From: Zerene cesonia
Lineage: Eukaryota > Arthropoda > Insecta > Lepidoptera > Pieridae
Reading direction: 5' to 3'
NCBI RefSeq assembly: GCF_012273895.1
Contig: NC_052115.1
Span: 2,666,001-2,730,000 of the forward strand
DNA length: 64,000 bases
Shown: piece by piece, positions 1-11,700 of the stretch
How the letters are laid out: each line of letters starts with the position of its first letter
Numbering within the stretch: position 1 is the first letter of the stretch
Notes under the pieces: generated by a model
What the model was told of the DNA's origin: nothing
What the model saw: the letters and a program-made list of their open reading frames with translations, nothing else
Database searches by the model: none
Translations under genes and position numbers: made by a program

Positions 1-1334
1 CTGTCACATTTATAAATTCAACAAACGTAACACTTCGTAGAATATTTCAGAATTGAAAACGTCGAGCACGGCTCTGAATATTCATTTTTACACCTGCCGA
101 TGCAACTAGGTTTATAGTTTATACGGTGCAAAAATGTCTAAATGCTTTCGTACTTTGCGTAATATTCCGGTTGTTGAGCGGCGGTCGGGGCGTGCGATGT
201 GAAATGGTTTCCGCATCAAGTGACGCCGTTAACAGAAGATAGGGACCGCAACGGATCTGGGTCGATTGTCGACTCTGATTACTGTTCCCAGTTTCCACGT
301 GTTACACGGAATTAGAGTATGTCAACGGCCGCTATTGAATACATGTTATTGTTGATGTGGTTGCGATGCGTACTTATTTGGTTATGCTATGTGTTAATAA
401 AAATGAGTCTAGTGAACTTTCGCTTTTTTAAATTGAATTTAAATTAGTGCTTACTTATCTACTTATAGATATATAACACAGGCTTTATTATGTAAATTCT
501 GACGATACTCGACGTGTTATAGTACAGAAATGCTTCATTCATAAACATAATAGCTACAGCGGCAATCGCAAGTCACAGTTTTATAACTAACATTATAGCT
601 TGGACAGTAATTGCTTTGGCGGTAATAAAGCTTCAGCTACGGAATGTAGCCAAGTTTAAAGACTAAAGCGTTCAAATGCACACAAGTTGAATGTTTAAAT
701 GTTTGAAAACGACCAGTTTTACAACAAAATTGAGTTTGTTTAGCAAAATGTTTAGTTGCAATAGCTATTTCTGAATATCTACAAATTCTTTCCTGATTAA
801 ATTATTTTACACATAAATCCGTAGGAATGATTGCGGCGCCATATATAGTAATTGATATTGACACATTACGTTCCGTATTTAATACACAAAGACAACAACC
901 GCGTCATAATCTTAACAAAATTACCCAGTATGGTAAAGTATATATACTGAATTAACACTATTTATTCAAGAGGGCAATATCATTTAAGACTAATTAAATA
1001 TACCGGTCAAGTCACACGAAGATTAATACGAGCAAACGGGAATTCAACATTTTCTATCAGTTCCACACTCTCGACCTCCTGTGTGTAATTACATCTATCT
1101 GGATCATGGAAGAGGCTTATATGCCCGTGTCTGATTAATTAATTAAAGTGTGTAATACGAGGGCTAGTTTATATCATGGTTAAAGCTGATATTCAGGGCA
1201 GTGACGTGACACTTTGTGTTGGAACATGAAATTTTACTCTTTTATTAAACTTTTATTTATACTATCTTTGTTACTATATGTATTAATTTCTTGTATGTAT
1301 TTATGCACTTTCTACCTTTTCAAACAACCCAAGA

Positions 1335-1470
1335 TTGCCTGAAAGAAATCGCTTCTAAGCGATAAGGCCACCAAATTGTACAATAGTTATTAGTTATTTG
1401 TTTTTGTTAATTGTTACACCAATGTGAATTGTACACTAGTGTTTTTATTATTTATTATTATTAGGTATAG
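1335..1470 (+). repeat. LINE-like 3' tail with hairpin
   Basis: ATTGCCTGAAAGAAATCGCT leads into a perfect ATCGCTT-CT-AAGCGAT hairpin (1348-1363), then ATAAGGCC and an AT-rich tail. The same layout occurs at 19720-19860. Such hairpins are typical of non-LTR 3' UTRs. Confidence 0.5.
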
Positions 1471-2088
1471 ATTATTCGACAAAAAACGATATACATTACA
1501 CTTACCGCTCTCGATGTCTTTACCATCTTTTAAGATACAAATTATGCACGAAATTTTGCGTTAAGAGTAAGAGAACTTCAGCAATTGCACAAAATACAAA
1601 TCGAGAAAACTATCTCTATTTTCCTGCTAGATTTTGATTACGCTCATTTTTGTACCGACTTTTATGACGCGATTACGAAAACAAGAAAGCTGCTCAGGTG
1701 TAAATGCAAATCTGGAAGTGTAATACCAAGCAAAGCTAGTTTAACACTATTCCGGGCGGGTATCGCTTGGTTGGACTGTGCTTTACCGGGATTGTGGAAG
1801 TAAATCCATTTGAGCCAAGCGTTATTTTTATACCATTAGAAATAGAAAAAATGTATGTATTTTATTATTTTTTGTCTGAAGCACACGCACAGATTATTAA
1901 ATAATGTAATAAGATACAACGCTTTATTTTCTGTAGCATTACAATTTTACGGAAGGTGTATTTTAAATTAATAACTGAATTATTAATCTAAATAATTTAA
2001 TAGAATTCAATTAACAATTTGTACTGAGGGATACTATCCTAAATGAAGTCTATTCCATAATTTATAGACAAGATGAGCTGTATATATT

Positions 2089-2114
2089 ATTTGCTATATA
2101 GCTATATAGCAAAT
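2089..2114. repeat. Perfect 26 bp palindrome
   Basis: Arms ATTTGCTATATAG and its complement meet with no spacer. AT-rich and able to extrude as a cruciform. No associated gene. Confidence 0.7.
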
Positions 2115-2721
2115 GATCCTTTAAACTAAATAAATTTCTAACAATTAAATTCTTTGAGCATATCATTACATTACGGTCCCTTTTAAAAAGATACCTTATT
2201 AGTGATACTTCTAGTTCCCAGCGTAGCTTAATGATAAATTCAGTTTAATTTCATTATTCGCAATGGGAACACTAGTTCGCTTTGTGTCCGCTGTCACCTG
2301 CATTATTCACTCGTTTAATTCAATACGGATTATTTAAAGTTCGTAATTACCGCTGATAAATTATTAATTAGTTTACGCCTTGCATTCACGCTGTACATAA
2401 TTGAAGTTGTGTGTGTGGCTGTTAAGTTTGATGTAGAGTTAACATTCTATATGATTATGAAAGTTGCAATGTCTAGTCTATACAAAATAAATATAGTTTT
2501 AAAGTATAATGCTAAGTCAAAATGAAAGTGCATCATAAACATTGATTATTCATTAGATATTCAATGCATAATATAATAATAATAAAAAAAGTACTATATT
2601 TTATATGTGAATTACATAATGACGAGTTACGAGTAGGTTTATAATTTTAAATGCTCGTAAATTTTAGTAGCTAAACGTTAAAGGTAAATATGATGTAATA
2701 AATATAAGTACTCATATGTTA

Positions 2722-2915
2722 TCCTACTAATATTATAAATGCGAAAGTTTGTAAGGATGTGTTTGTTGCTCTTTCACGCAAAAACTACTGAACCGATTGC
2801 AATGAAATTTGGTACGTAGACAGATGGACAGCTGGAATAACATATAGGCAACTTTTTATCCCGATATTTCTACGGGATACGGATTTACGCGGATGAAACC
2901 GCGGGACGCAGCTAG
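2722..2915 (+). mobile_element. Non-autonomous Helitron, main Lep1-like subfamily
   Basis: Starts TCCTACTAATATTATAAATG after A and ends in CTAG before T. A GCGGATGAAACCGC hairpin lies about 12 bases before the end. No coding capacity. It matches the copies at 26292, 30915, 51083, 59338 and 62069. Confidence 0.85.
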
Positions 2916-3191
2916 TATTGAATAATATAAAGTTACATGTGTTACAAAGATAAGTGCTGCTTACATGGAATGTCTAGAAATAGTTACGCAAGTAGCACTT
3001 GTAACAGAGGTCTACGATTTCTGGTTATTTCGAGCGGAACGGCTTATTCTTCCTGTCATAAAACCGAAGCACTCCATGGGAGGGACAGTACTGTATAATA
3101 AGTGATTATAATACTTAAATATTGAAGCAATCACCATAAATAAATAAATAACACAGAATATTTTTTACGAAATCCTTATTAACAACATAAG

Positions 3192-3368
3192 TCTATACTA
3201 ATATTATAAAGCTAAAGAGTTATTTTGTTTGTTTGAACGCACTAATTTCAAAAAGTTCTGGTCAATTTTGAAAAATTATTTCACTTTTAGATCGCCCATT
3301 TATTGAGGAAGCCTTCATGCCGGCGGCTATATATATACCACGAGCAAAGTCGGAACGGACCACTAGTT
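3192..3368 (+). mobile_element. Helitron-like element, TTTG-rich subfamily
   Basis: Starts TCTATACTAATATTATAAAG, then GCTAAAGAGTT, TTTGTTTGTTTGAACGC and ATAGCCC-like blocks shared with 29480. The right edge, near CACTAG, is approximate. An open frame that crosses it on the minus strand is not a gene. Confidence 0.6.
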
Positions 3369-3414
3369 TGTATATATGTTTGTTAAATTGTGAGGTAGAG
3401 CTGCTGCAAATAAT

Positions 3415-3565
3415 AAGGAACGGATTGCAGACGGGAATAAAGGAATGAACAGGGAAGCTGAGGGAAAGTATCCTTTCCCTTCGTGGGCCAACGGCTCCCT
3501 CATTTACCGAACGAAACACAGTAACATGCTACTATTGCTGATCTTCTGGGGTATGGTAGGTATTA
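3415..3565 (+). repeat. SINE-like repeat, probable 3' half
   Basis: AAGGAACGGATTGCAGACGG, then GGGAAGCTGAGGGAAAGTAT and GGCTCCCTCATTTACCGAAC. The purine stretch and the CGGCTCCCT block suggest the 3' half of the 5911 family. The edges are approximate. Confidence 0.45.
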
Positions 3566-5561
3566 AGGTTATATTCATTACATGAAAATTACAAAAATAT
3601 GACAACAGGTACACCCACGATGGGCACTTTGAAACATACTAAAAATACAGGCAATAAATCTTTTAAAGATTTTCACGAGACTTTTACAACAGTGCGTACT
3701 GAACTCACCGCTAAGAAAAAGCAATAGCTGTAGGTACGTATATAAAAGCAATGTCATAAATGTAATGAGCAAATTCTATCAAGCTACATTCGCCAATTAG
3801 AGAGCCACACCGACATCACATCTGGCTCAGTTTACTAAGCATTAGCAAGCCGCAAGTGGTGTAATATTGTACATAGACTACAATAGACACCTGCGTTTTG
3901 GCCGGATTAAATATTATTTTTATTTAATGACTAGATGATTTTTTTTGTGTTAAATGCTAAGAAGGTGGAGTATAAAATTACAAGAATTGCAAGTGCATAT
4001 TTAATGTTTTGTTCTTTTAACAGAAAAGGGGGTACTATACTTGTATTAGTTTTTTTTATTTCTGAATTTGTTTTTTTTAGGTAATATATGTCATTGCTAT
4101 AGGAAGTATTACTTACAACCTGACTGTTTTTTTTCTAACTTTTTGAAGGCATTTTTGTCTCGTTTTCTTGCCTTTTTTTCATGTACGATAAAATTGTTTT
4201 ACTAGTTATTGGAGCAAGAAAGTTAGATATTTCATGAACCTGTTGAAAAAATACTTTTGAGGGAATTTATGACGAAACAAATTATTTATTAAAAGAAAAA
4301 TATAAACAACAAACACATTGAACGCAACGTTATAAAAATACAACGCAACATAACCACAAAATGTTTTTTGCTAAAACGACGAATCGCCCCCGAACTCGAT
4401 CGTACGAAATGTTAGAGCTGTAATGGAAATGGCGGTATTTTATTACCTATACCGAAGAACGTATTTAGTTTAGTATTTTAAGGTGAATATAAATTTTATT
4501 ATATCCCCAGTGTTGTTCTCGCTAAGTACGGTACTTTGTTATGTTGACACGGATAATCTAAAGCGCTCAGCTTTTTGCGGTATGCGCGTAAACTCGAAAA
4601 TATTTTGCTTGTGGATAACCTTTCAAATTATGTATAGTATTTTGAAGCAGCTACACAACACTAAATCTCATTTTAAATCACGTAGGTAAAAGTTAAGTAT
4701 CAAAGAAAATATTTTTTATATCTGAATAGGATTTGATTTAACTGTTTGAACCTTCCGATTGAATTTTATGCGATTACACTTTGAAGATATAAAATAAAGT
4801 GATGCCAAAGATAAGCCAGCTGTCTTCAATTTTTCCCCCAGGCGTCTGACTGACTTTATTAACGAAAATCAAATATTCATCATTATCAGCGACATAAAAG
4901 ATGTCATCTGACGTGAACCTATAAAAACTTTACTAAGTTTTAGCTCCGCGTCCCTTGAGTGGAAAATTTAGTCTACGGCACTTTGCGTCATTACGTTATA
5001 AATTTTTTATATAAGTACAACGTGAAGTCTCCGTATTATACATCGTGGTAAATAGAATAGAGCAAGGCTGTTAGTTGGTTTTAATGCGTTGTATATTTAA
5101 GATACAAGACTACCAACTTATCCTTACGACCTGATATATATAATGTATATTTTTTTCTCGTTGTGCACTCGTTAAATTTTCAAAAGCCTAATATCCCTTA
5201 AATATCACATATTTCACAGCCATTTCATGTGATCATTAGCTGTAATAATGTAAATCTTTTATTATAAAACAATATGTAGTTCGTTACGGAACGTTGAAGT
5301 TACATGACACACGTATAATATGTTAAAATCTAAACATGTAAAAGGAATAATCCGCGTATTATAAATAAAAGCAGTATATGATTATATGAAACTTCATAGC
5401 TGGTCATGATCATATACAGATTTATAGTATAGAAAAGTTAATTATCATACATTAAATTATGATCACTATTACAAAATATAACAAACGAAACTACCGTCAT
5501 CATAGCATAATCATTTGAAATTTCCATCGAACCTTTTGGTTATGATTTTGTACTGTCTTAC

Positions 5562-5779
5562 CTATTGGAATCAGCAGCAGTTGAAGTAACAGCATGATGC
5601 ACCGTCTTGCCTCTCTTACGTCTCCTCGTTCTCTTTCTGGAGTATGAAGCAAGTAAAAGTCCTTTCCTAGCGTCGATGCGTTTCTTCTTATCTTTTGCGA
5701 GCGTCCGTACTGCGAGCGACGACGGGTCGAAGCTGAAGGTCGAATCATCCCGGTGCTCGTTCAGGTCTTTCTTTCTTTC
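5562..5779 (-). CDS. NaCP60E: Channel exon 7: start of the domain I-II cytosolic linker (residues 482-553 plus two bases)
   Basis: The acceptor is TCTAG before 5779 (a TAG acceptor with a weak pyrimidine tract) and the donor is GTAAGA at 5561-5556. The length is 218 bases, entering in phase 0 and leaving in phase 2 (AG|N, Ser or Arg). The correct frame has no ATG. It reads ERKKDLNEHRDDSTFSFDPS, then KKKRIDARKGLLLASYS and a very basic run RKRTRRRKRGK at 529-539, as in the DSC1 linker. The basic run could bind acidic lipids or a regulatory partner; that is inference. The next exon lies below the window. Confidence 0.9.
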
Positions 5780-8700
5780 CTAGATTACACAACATTTGAA
5801 ATATATAGCAAGTATCTAACACATATAATATATATTTTGAACATGAAACATTAATCGTTTCACTACATGTATTAATTTTAAAGTTCAATTTAATTTTACA
5901 TAATAATATATTTTTTTTTATGTCATAGCGGGCAGCTGAGCTGGTGGTTCGTCTGATGGTAAGCGATCACCACCGCCCATAAACATTCGCAAAGGTAGTA
6001 AGTACCTCTGTGAATGCGCTGCCCGCTTTTATGGGGAAAGGAAAGGATTAACAACTGGAAAGAAGGAATGGACTGGGATGGGTGAGAAAAGAAAACGGGC
6101 CTCCGTTAATAGGTCTTAGTTATTAATATTAAGCAACAATATAACAAAATCATCACAGCCCGTATTTTTTTTTAATTACAACGTTACCTCCTGTGTTATC
6201 TGTGATTCCTCTTCATAGCTAAGCGCAACGACGGCCAGCATTAGGTTGATGAGGTAGAAAGATCCGAAAAACACAACTACCGTGAAAAATGACACTGACA
6301 TCGGACCGCAGGACGAGAGTACCTGAAAACAGAGATATACTCTTTAATGTACAATATTATTTTGTCAATCAAACCTAGATCGAGTATCAAAGAATGTGAA
6401 AGTGTATTAACTTGTTTGTTTGCCTTTTTTACATCACAATGATTATTTTGATCTGAAATTGTGATGTATTTTTTGTCTCTGGTATTAGTTAGGAGGCTAG
6501 ACGTAGACGTAGGCTACACTTTCCCGTAGTGAAACATATCAGCTGTGGGCGAAAAGCTAGTATGTATATACACATTTTTAACAATAAGAACAAAGAAGTT
6601 TAATTAATAAGTTGAATTTATAAAAACAAAATCCGTCAATAAGCCAAAAATCCAAACTGAAAGGATTTAATACGATTTAATTTATTTATGACTCATCATC
6701 ATTACTGAATACTTTGATTTTAATTTGAAGCTTCATCTTGAAACGAACAAACGAAATTATTTAATTAACAAAGTTCATTCAACAGCTCTCGGTGTTTGTT
6801 CTCTTTACATTCTACATCAAGGAGTTGAATTGAAAATGCCTTGTTAAATATAATTTTAACAATATCATTGCTACCTTGAAAACATTTGATATTCCACATC
6901 AGAAACGAACTCATACATTTATACGAATAATAAAGTTTTTCTTGTATGAATTAACGTTAAGCGCGCTACCAATTACCCTACATTTGCCTAATTCGATAGC
7001 GGTCTAACCGACCCTTATTTTGGCTTGTCGTTTATATCTGTCCTGAAATAAACGAGGGCTTACACGGTTTATAGCATTTTATTTCGGGCTCATTACAATT
7101 CTACGTTTTTGCTATTGAAGCTCGTTAAATAATATGATATTTTATAATAACTGTCTAAATTTATAATTAGCGGAACCCGAAGTTGTTGTTTTGTGTGAAC
7201 TTCTAATATAACATACCTAATTCTCGTGTCTTAAAAATTCTAGCTTTTTTCTTTGACTGTTCTGACTAGCCTAACCCTATTGTTTTGTTATAGTTCGTTG
7301 TTTTTACTCGAAATTATGTAAAAACTTTCATCAATCTTACAAGCTATCATTACGTAAAATACGTTAGTTATTAGTAGGGCTACTAATGTTTGATAACTTT
7401 ACAAACATATGTTCGGAGAACAGGCTTAAAATAGTCGGGATTCCTTGCTGTACCGGTAAGCGTTTATTGATTAAGCCTACTTTTTAATACCACGGACTAA
7501 ACAAAAAAATAGGACTTTCGGTTTAATAATGAGGGCTTTCATTTTGACTAGCAAAAGAATATTTTACAAATATAAAAGAAAAATACTGAGGCGCTTAAAA
7601 GTGGTTCTGATAAATTTGAAACATCCTCAAATCGGATGTTATTCATAAATCTATTTAGTAACACATTAAATATTAATTATGCGTGTCACAGGAGACATCA
7701 TGTCCTTTTTAATTAATTTTCGCAAGCGTTACATCCCATATGGAGTTGCGAAACCTTTGTTGTGGTAGGACCGCGGGCGTAAGATAATGTAGCAAGGGAT
7801 TTTGTTTGATTCTCCGGGTAATACTAAGCTATATTATGAAAACATGTTTTGCTACATACTCTGAATATATATTTGAAGCAAGCTTTGGGGTCGGCTATCT
7901 TCTTGTTAAATCAAGGCCCGGGTTAAGTCTTAATGTTGACGGTCAAGTTTCAGCAATTTGTTTTTTGTGTTTTATGTATAAATAAATGAAGAAATAACTA
8001 CAATTGATCTTAATCAAGTCAGGATATATACATTGAAAACCAGTAACATAAATAAGCATATATGGCATGAAGAGAAATAATACCTGAATATTTTTTTAGA
8101 ACTTTTTGCTGGTGTCCATAATAAAATAAAATTTAACCAATGCAATAAAATTTAACTCATGTCAAAGATATTGTCTGAGTCATGAATTGTCTCTCCGTTG
8201 ACGTTGAGGGACTTGTGGTTGCATACGCAAGGTAATTGTAGGCGACCAGGCAAGTAATGAAATCCTAATAGTCCGTTACCGACTAGTCGCATTGCGGTGT
8301 TCTAGAACATTTACGGTGGTTACTACCGACGTAAGGAAAGCAATTGTATTCATGGCATATATTTGAATCAAAGTTAGTTACGAGTAAAACTTGCAGCATA
8401 CAAAACTTTCATATACGTAGCAACGCGTAGCGCGTAGTACCTCTACGTAAATACGTAGCACATAAGATGATGTAAGTGCATATTAATGTTGATTTAATTG
8501 TGGGTTTTGTGTTGAAATACAAAATTGATATAAATAGACTTGTAAACATTCCGCTTGCACAATTTACGGCAGTTTCCATAAATACCGCAACCGTCAAAAT
8601 CGTACAAACTGCAAATTACGCCGTCATGTAAAACTGAGCTGAGGTAATAACCGCGATAGTAAAGACCTTTGTTTATTATTGTATTATTCGATTAGTCTTT

Positions 8701-11700
8701 GTGTTGGCTATATTATATAGCAATAATAAAATAGTATGTAGAAGATTAATTATGCATTTGTTTCATTGATCGGTTTTCTTTAAAGCCAAGTCTTACAAGA
8801 CCGAGACAATATTTTAATGGTCCCCACCGGCAATCCAACCTAAGACCTCTTGGGTCTACGCTCACGTGCTAACCACTGCACCGATTAGAATCTAAATAAT
8901 TATGAAGGGAAGGCCCGCAAAAACTGTGGATGGATTGTACGAGATATTATCTATGCGATCGGTGCTGAAGTATATTACACAGTAAAAAAGAAAGAAAATA
9001 TATATTGCGGCAAGCATGTAACATACCATGTTATAAACATTTTCCCAGTAATCCAAAGTGATAAGTTGGAACGTTGTGAGCATGGACCAGAGGAAGTTAT
9101 CAAAGTTCGTGTACCCGTGGTTAGGGTTCGGGCCGACACACAGACAGGTGTATTCTGGCGGACAATGCCTGGCCCCAGTGAGGTTTCCGCATAGAATCGG
9201 TAATTCTTCATCATTCATCATCCAATGTGAAGGGTCCTTTATCCATCTGCAACAAACGATAAATTCGAGTATTTAACGATAATTGTGCTGTCATTTTTTT
9301 ATAATTTTAATGCGCACACACTTTATACAATTATTTCGAGCCGTGTCGTATAAAAGATTTGTTTATTCAAATACTTTTTTTAATATCGATTAAGATTGTA
9401 TATCATCAGCCTGAAACATCAGAGACACAGCCAGAAACTATTCTATTCCTTAGAGACAATAAAATTCATCGTACGTTAAGATCAACTAAATTCAAATGAA
9501 ATCAAAACCAGATCACTCACTGCGCCCAAAGTTCATCGGTGAAATTCTCTCCAGCCGGTATAACCAGATTCTTCACACATTTGTTCCTTAATTCCCCCAT
9601 ATATACTTGCAAGGCGAATAAAGCGAATACCATCAGGCAGAATATCGTCAGGGTCATTACTTCGGCTAGTTGTTTGAACGAGTGGAGCAGTGCGTTGATG
9701 ATCGTTTTTAAACCTGTATAACAAACATGTAACATGTAATAAATCCCTACTAGTATTATAAATGTCAAAGTAATTCCGTTTCACTGTATCTTCTTGACGC
9801 CTATATCATTCAACGGATTTGGATGAAATTTAGAATAGAGACATATCATAGTTTATATCACAGAAATCCCAAGGGTAAGGCAGGCGGGAACTATGCGGGG
9901 AAAACCCTGGGACTATCTATCATTTCCTTTAAGAACGCGAGCGAGGCTGCGGGCGCAAAGCTAGTAACTAATATTTACATATCTCAGATGAAACACAGTT
10001 ACAACATACAATACAACGAATATATATCGGATGCCACAATAGATATATCTATATATATAAAATTCTCGTGTCACAGTTTTCGTTGCCATACTCCTCCGAA
10101 ACGGCTTGACCTATTCCTCTGAAATTTGGTAAGCATATTGGGTAGGTCTGAGAATCGGCCAACATCTATTTTTTATCCCGATATTCCTACGGGATACGGA
10201 CTTACGCGGGTGAAACCGCGGGGCGCAGCTAGTAATAAATAGTATTAATATGTGTCTAATTACGTGTAGGTATTGTACAAATATGGTTTAGCAATAATAA
10301 TATGCTTAATTCATTTGAAATACACGTAATATATATAATAATCGTTTAATGTTAAGTTATTTTTAGGTCAAACATGTATTTACGAAACACAACGTTTATT
10401 AATATAATCAATTCAATAATGAAACAATGAATACTGAAAACAACAATTTTAAATGTAATTATTCAATTATCCAATCATGTTATTTCATATACACTTGTTG
10501 AAAATAAGCATTTATATTGGTATTTGTGTTACCGAATTAACATCTTGGCTAATAACTGAAACAATACAATTGTGCTTACATTTCCAATTAAAGTTGAAAT
10601 TCATAAACAATGATACAGAATTCATAGCCGATTCGCAGGCCAATTAACAAAAGCTCTTTAGAGATTCAAAACTTGATGCCAATTAGAAGACAATAATGCT
10701 TGTTCGCTACAGTTTAATGAAGGAATCGCAATTTCGTTTTTAATCTTTATATCATACTAGCTGACCCGGCAAACTTCTACCTTACTCTTATCATGTAGGG
10801 GTGCGAAAAATTGATGTTGGACGATTTTCACACCTACCCGATATGCTCACATAATTTCATAAGATATGTCCAGCCGTTTCAGAGGAGTATGGGAATCAAC
10901 ATTGTGGCACGAGAATTTTATATACTAGATGTTCCTGATTACCTGAGAGACAGCTCTAACTATATTAAGCCTTAAGATTGTGTAATTTGTGTTTATTTTT
11001 GAATTTTGAACTTTTTTTGGTGTATATATATTAATTCATTCATTCGTTCAATGCATATATTCCAACAAATTGTTTAATGTACTTTTTTATTCTGAAACAT
11101 TAAAGTTAAGTGCCTCTTGCGGGGGTCTGGGGCAGATGTACCAAATATGAAGAAATATGACGGAGAAGAAAAGTAACAGTTATAATACACTACCTGCGCC
11201 CCACGGTTTCACCCGCGTAAGTACGTATCCCGTAGGAATATCGGGATAAAAGTTGCCTATATGTTATTCCAGTTGTCCAGCTGTCTACATACCAAATTGC
11301 AATTTGTTCAGTAGTATTTGCGCGAAAGAGCAACAAATACAGACACATCCTTACAAACTTTCGCATTAGTAGGATAGGATAATAGGATTATTATTATTAG
11401 GATTTCAATAAAGTTTTTATATAGTGTCGTATATCGGATTCATGCAAATCATATCATAATGTAGCTCCGTCGCTACGTGAAAAGACAAAAAAAAAACAAA
11501 AAGTAAGTTAGTATAGTTATCATGCCATCAAATAAACACGCTTAACTTTAAAACCATCTTTGGATTAAGGGGACAAAAACTTCGCTATTGTATATCTTCA
11601 CATATACCATATAAATCTCTCCATTTCAGTCAGATCTCGATACGGTATTGCTTTGAAGCACCTCTTTAGTACGGCTTTATGCTTTTCAAATATTGCTTTT

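Larger units (their letters stand above)
1..5561 (-). other. NaCP60E: Partial intron downstream of exon 7
   Basis: AT-rich, with Helitrons at 2722-2915 and 3192-3368, a SINE-like tail at 3415-3565, a LINE-like 3' hairpin at 1335-1470 and a 26 bp palindrome at 2089-2114. No further channel exon was recognised. A weak open stretch at about 119-302 on the minus strand was examined and not accepted. Confidence 0.65.
6323..9026 (-). other. NaCP60E: Intron between exons 5 and 6 (2.7 kb)
   Basis: GT-AG intron, phase 0. Holds a Helitron remnant ending at 6560, a tRNA-related element at 8820-8890 and a CGTAG-rich patch near 8409-8460. A moderately GC-rich stretch at 8190-8340 has stops in all three minus-strand frames and is not an exon. 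The other two short introns, 9247-9520 (274 bp) and 5780-6187 (408 bp), complete the gene structure. Confidence 0.8.

Noticed and set aside
119..302. Possible further channel exon on the minus strand (open for about 56 codons, VETGNSNQS...)
   Set aside because: No convincing acceptor or donor, no resemblance to the channel linker, and stops at both ends fit chance.
3262..3519. 85-codon minus-strand open frame
   Set aside because: It spans a Helitron-like element and a SINE-like tail.
9027..9221. Extending exon 5 through to a hydrophobic tail (VCYMLAAIYIFFLF)
   Set aside because: GTATGT at 9026 is the donor, and the spliced continuation VLSSCGP plus S6 in exon 6 matches the family.
9823..10122. 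99-codon plus-strand open frame
   Set aside because: It lies across two Helitron copies and has no protein features.
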